Source of the DNA: Stagnihabitans lacustris
GTDB taxonomy: Bacteria > Pseudomonadota > Alphaproteobacteria > Rhodobacterales > Rhodobacteraceae
Assembly (NCBI RefSeq): GCF_025950525.1
Contig: NZ_JAPDGS010000008.1
Location: forward strand, 1 to 64,000
Direction of reading: 5' to 3'
Length of the DNA: 64,000 bases
The notes beneath the pieces were generated by a model, which did not search any database, was not told where the DNA came from, and saw only the letters and a list, made by a program, of their open reading frames with translations. The translations under genes were made by a program, and so were the position numbers. This document shows, one piece after another, positions 62,701 through 64,000 of the stretch; positions within the stretch are counted from its first letter, which is position 1; every line of letters begins with the position of its first letter.

Positions 62701-64000
62701 ATGTCGACCGAAGACAGCTGGTTAAAGGTCCTGGACCTTCTGGCCGATGCCGTGGTGATCCTGCATCCCGAGGGCGAAATCCTGCACGCCAATCCCGCGG
62801 GCCTGACCCTGCTGGGCGGGGCGCTGCATCAGGTGATCGGCCGCCCGCTGACCGCTTTCCTTGACCCGCCCGACCATGACGCCTTGCGCCGCGCCCTGCG
62901 GCATGGCCTGGCTGGACAGACCCTGCCCCCCCTGCCCCTGCGTCTGGCCGATGCCGACATGACCGCGCAGCTGCACCGGCTGGAGACGGCCGCGGGCGCC
63001 GCCCCGGCGCTGGCCCTGTTCCTGCGCCCCGCCGATCAGGACACGATGCGGCTTTTGGCCTCTATCGTCGAGGGCAGCCAGGACGCGATCCTGACCAAGA
63101 CGCTGGACGGGACGATCACGTCCTGGAACTCTGCCGCCGAAGCGCTGTTCGGCTACAGCGCCGATCAGGCCATCGGCCGGTCTGTCACCATGCTGTTCCC
63201 GCTGGAACGCATCGCCGAGGAAAACGAGATCATCGCCCGCATCCGGCGCGGCGACATGGTCCGCCACTATGAGGCCACGCGCATCGCCCGGGATGGCCGG
63301 GTGCTGGACCTGTCCGTCACCGTCTCTCCGATCCGCAATGCCGAAGGCCTCGTCATCGGCGCCTCAAAGATCGCGCGCGACATGGGCCCCGAACGCGCCC
63401 GGGCCGAAAGGCTGACGGTGCTGGCCTCGGTCTATCAGAACTGCGGCGAGGCGATCATGATCTTGAACGCCAAGGGCGAATTCGTCGAGGTCAACTCGGG
63501 CTTTACCGCGATCACCGGATTCTCCGAGGCCGAGATGGTGGGGCGGTCCTTCAACGCCTTTCGGTCCGGCCGGCAATCCCCACATGAGGCGCGGCGCATG
63601 ATCCGCGAGCTGCGCCGCAACCGGATTTCCAAGGGCGAGATCTGGACCCGGCGCAAGGACGGCTCGGCCTTGGCGGGGTTCCTGACCATCACCGCGCTGC
63701 CCTGTGCCAGCCATGACAACCGCTATATCGCGATCCTGGCCGATGTGACCTCGTTGCGGCTGCAACAGGAAACGCTGGAGCGGCTGGCGCATTACGATGA
63801 CCTGACCGGCCTGCCCAACCGGCTGTTGATGCATGAACGCCTGGACCGCGCGCTAGGTCAGGCGCTGGCCACGGACAGCGAAGTGTCGGTCGCCTATCTG
63901 GACATCGACGGGTTCAAGGCGGTGAACGACCGCCACGGCCATGACGCCGGGGACGAGATCCTGATCGCCCTGGCGCAGCGCATGACGGCCTGTCTGGCGG
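62701..64000 (+). CDS. PAS-PAS-PAS-GGDEF signalling protein, 3' end cut by window edge
   Basis: An open frame of 433 codons from ATG 62701 (GAGGAC upstream) to the right edge. A short PAS-like domain lies at residues 1-105, a PAS domain at about 115-235 (ILTKTLDGTITSWNSAAEALFGYS), a third at about 240-355 (AIMILNAKGEFVEVNSGFTAITGF), then the start of a GGDEF domain: YDDLTGLPNRLLMHERL, VAYLDIDGFKAVND and HGHDAGDEIL. The GGDEF motif itself and any EAL domain are beyond the edge. No membrane helix, so it senses a cytoplasmic cue and probably makes cyclic-di-GMP. Confidence 0.93.
   Translation, partial: MSTEDSWLKVLDLLADAVVILHPEGEILHANPAGLTLLGGALHQVIGRPLTAFLDPPDHDALRRALRHGLAGQTLPPLPLRLADADMTAQLHRLETAAGAAPALALFLRPADQDTMRLLASIVEGSQDAILTKTLDGTITSWNSAAEALFGYSADQAIGRSVTMLFPLERIAEENEIIARIRRGDMVRHYEATRIARDGRVLDLSVTVSPIRNAEGLVIGASKIARDMGPERARAERLTVLASVYQNCGEAIMILNAKGEFVEVNSGFTAITGFSEAEMVGRSFNAFRSGRQSPHEARRMIRELRRNRISKGEIWTRRKDGSALAGFLTITALPCASHDNRYIAILADVTSLRLQQETLERLAHYDDLTGLPNRLLMHERLDRALGQALATDSEVSVAYLDIDGFKAVNDRHGHDAGDEILIALAQRMTACLA

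Overview
The window is GC-rich with strong G/C third-position use, tightly packed and overlapping genes, and ATG/GTG/TTG starts preceded by GGAG-type ribosome sites. Gene content points to an alphaproteobacterium of the Rhodobacterales (Paracoccaceae) type: hmuSTUV haem uptake with a TGA-N9-TCA iron box, many ABC transporters, gbcAB betaine demethylation and a DUF982 protein. This placement is inference from content; no rRNA is present. I saw no tRNA, CRISPR array, insertion sequence or prophage.

Layout. 1-2011: 3' part of katG, ending in a strong bidirectional terminator. 2075-4822: a DUF1800/DUF1501 pair. 4950-12041 (leftward): one seven-gene operon, a PotD/B/C/A-like ABC importer, a cysteine hydrolase, a GH3 beta-glucosidase and a MarR regulator. 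12381-15769 (leftward): a GH63-like glycosidase and an enamidase. 15962-22933 (rightward, divergent from the enamidase): molybdenum hydroxylase (FAD subunit plus fused FeS/Mo subunit), 6-hydroxynicotinate reductase-like protein, UPF0280 and two DUF1185 paralogues. Together with the enamidase these are the first three steps of the reductive nicotinate pathway known from Eubacterium barkeri and Azorhizobium, plus three uncharacterised partners. 22962-26348: GH42 beta-galactosidase with a divergent ROK regulator. 26262-30130: LysR regulator, gbcA, gbcB and an unknown small gene. 30068-36036 (leftward): a glycan cassette (methyltransferase, GT2, DegT aminotransferase, WbqC, two tandem beta-propeller proteins, GNAT). 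36200-40483: bile-acid-symporter-family transporter, M20 peptidase, DUF982, cold-shock protein, aldo/keto reductase. 40610-45202: a sugar ABC importer with a divergent LacI regulator. 45203-53115: a haem locus, TonB receptor-exbB-exbD-tonB leftward and hmuSTUV rightward, around an iron-box intergenic region. 53112-62631: RpiR regulator, five-gene peptide ABC importer and M81 metallopeptidase leftward; an N-acylamino-acid racemase and a GNAT rightward. 62701-64000: a PAS-GGDEF protein cut by the right edge.

The most interesting regions are (i) the nicotinate-type ring-reduction cluster interleaved with glycosidases and an ABC importer and carrying UPF0280 and a DUF1185 pair; (ii) the racemase/GNAT/M81/peptide-importer cluster, which looks like a scavenging route for D-amino acids or D-residue peptides; (iii) the coupled glycan cassette with twin propellers; and (iv) two unrelated short tandem repeats, each lying across or directly after a stop codon with a period divisible by three.
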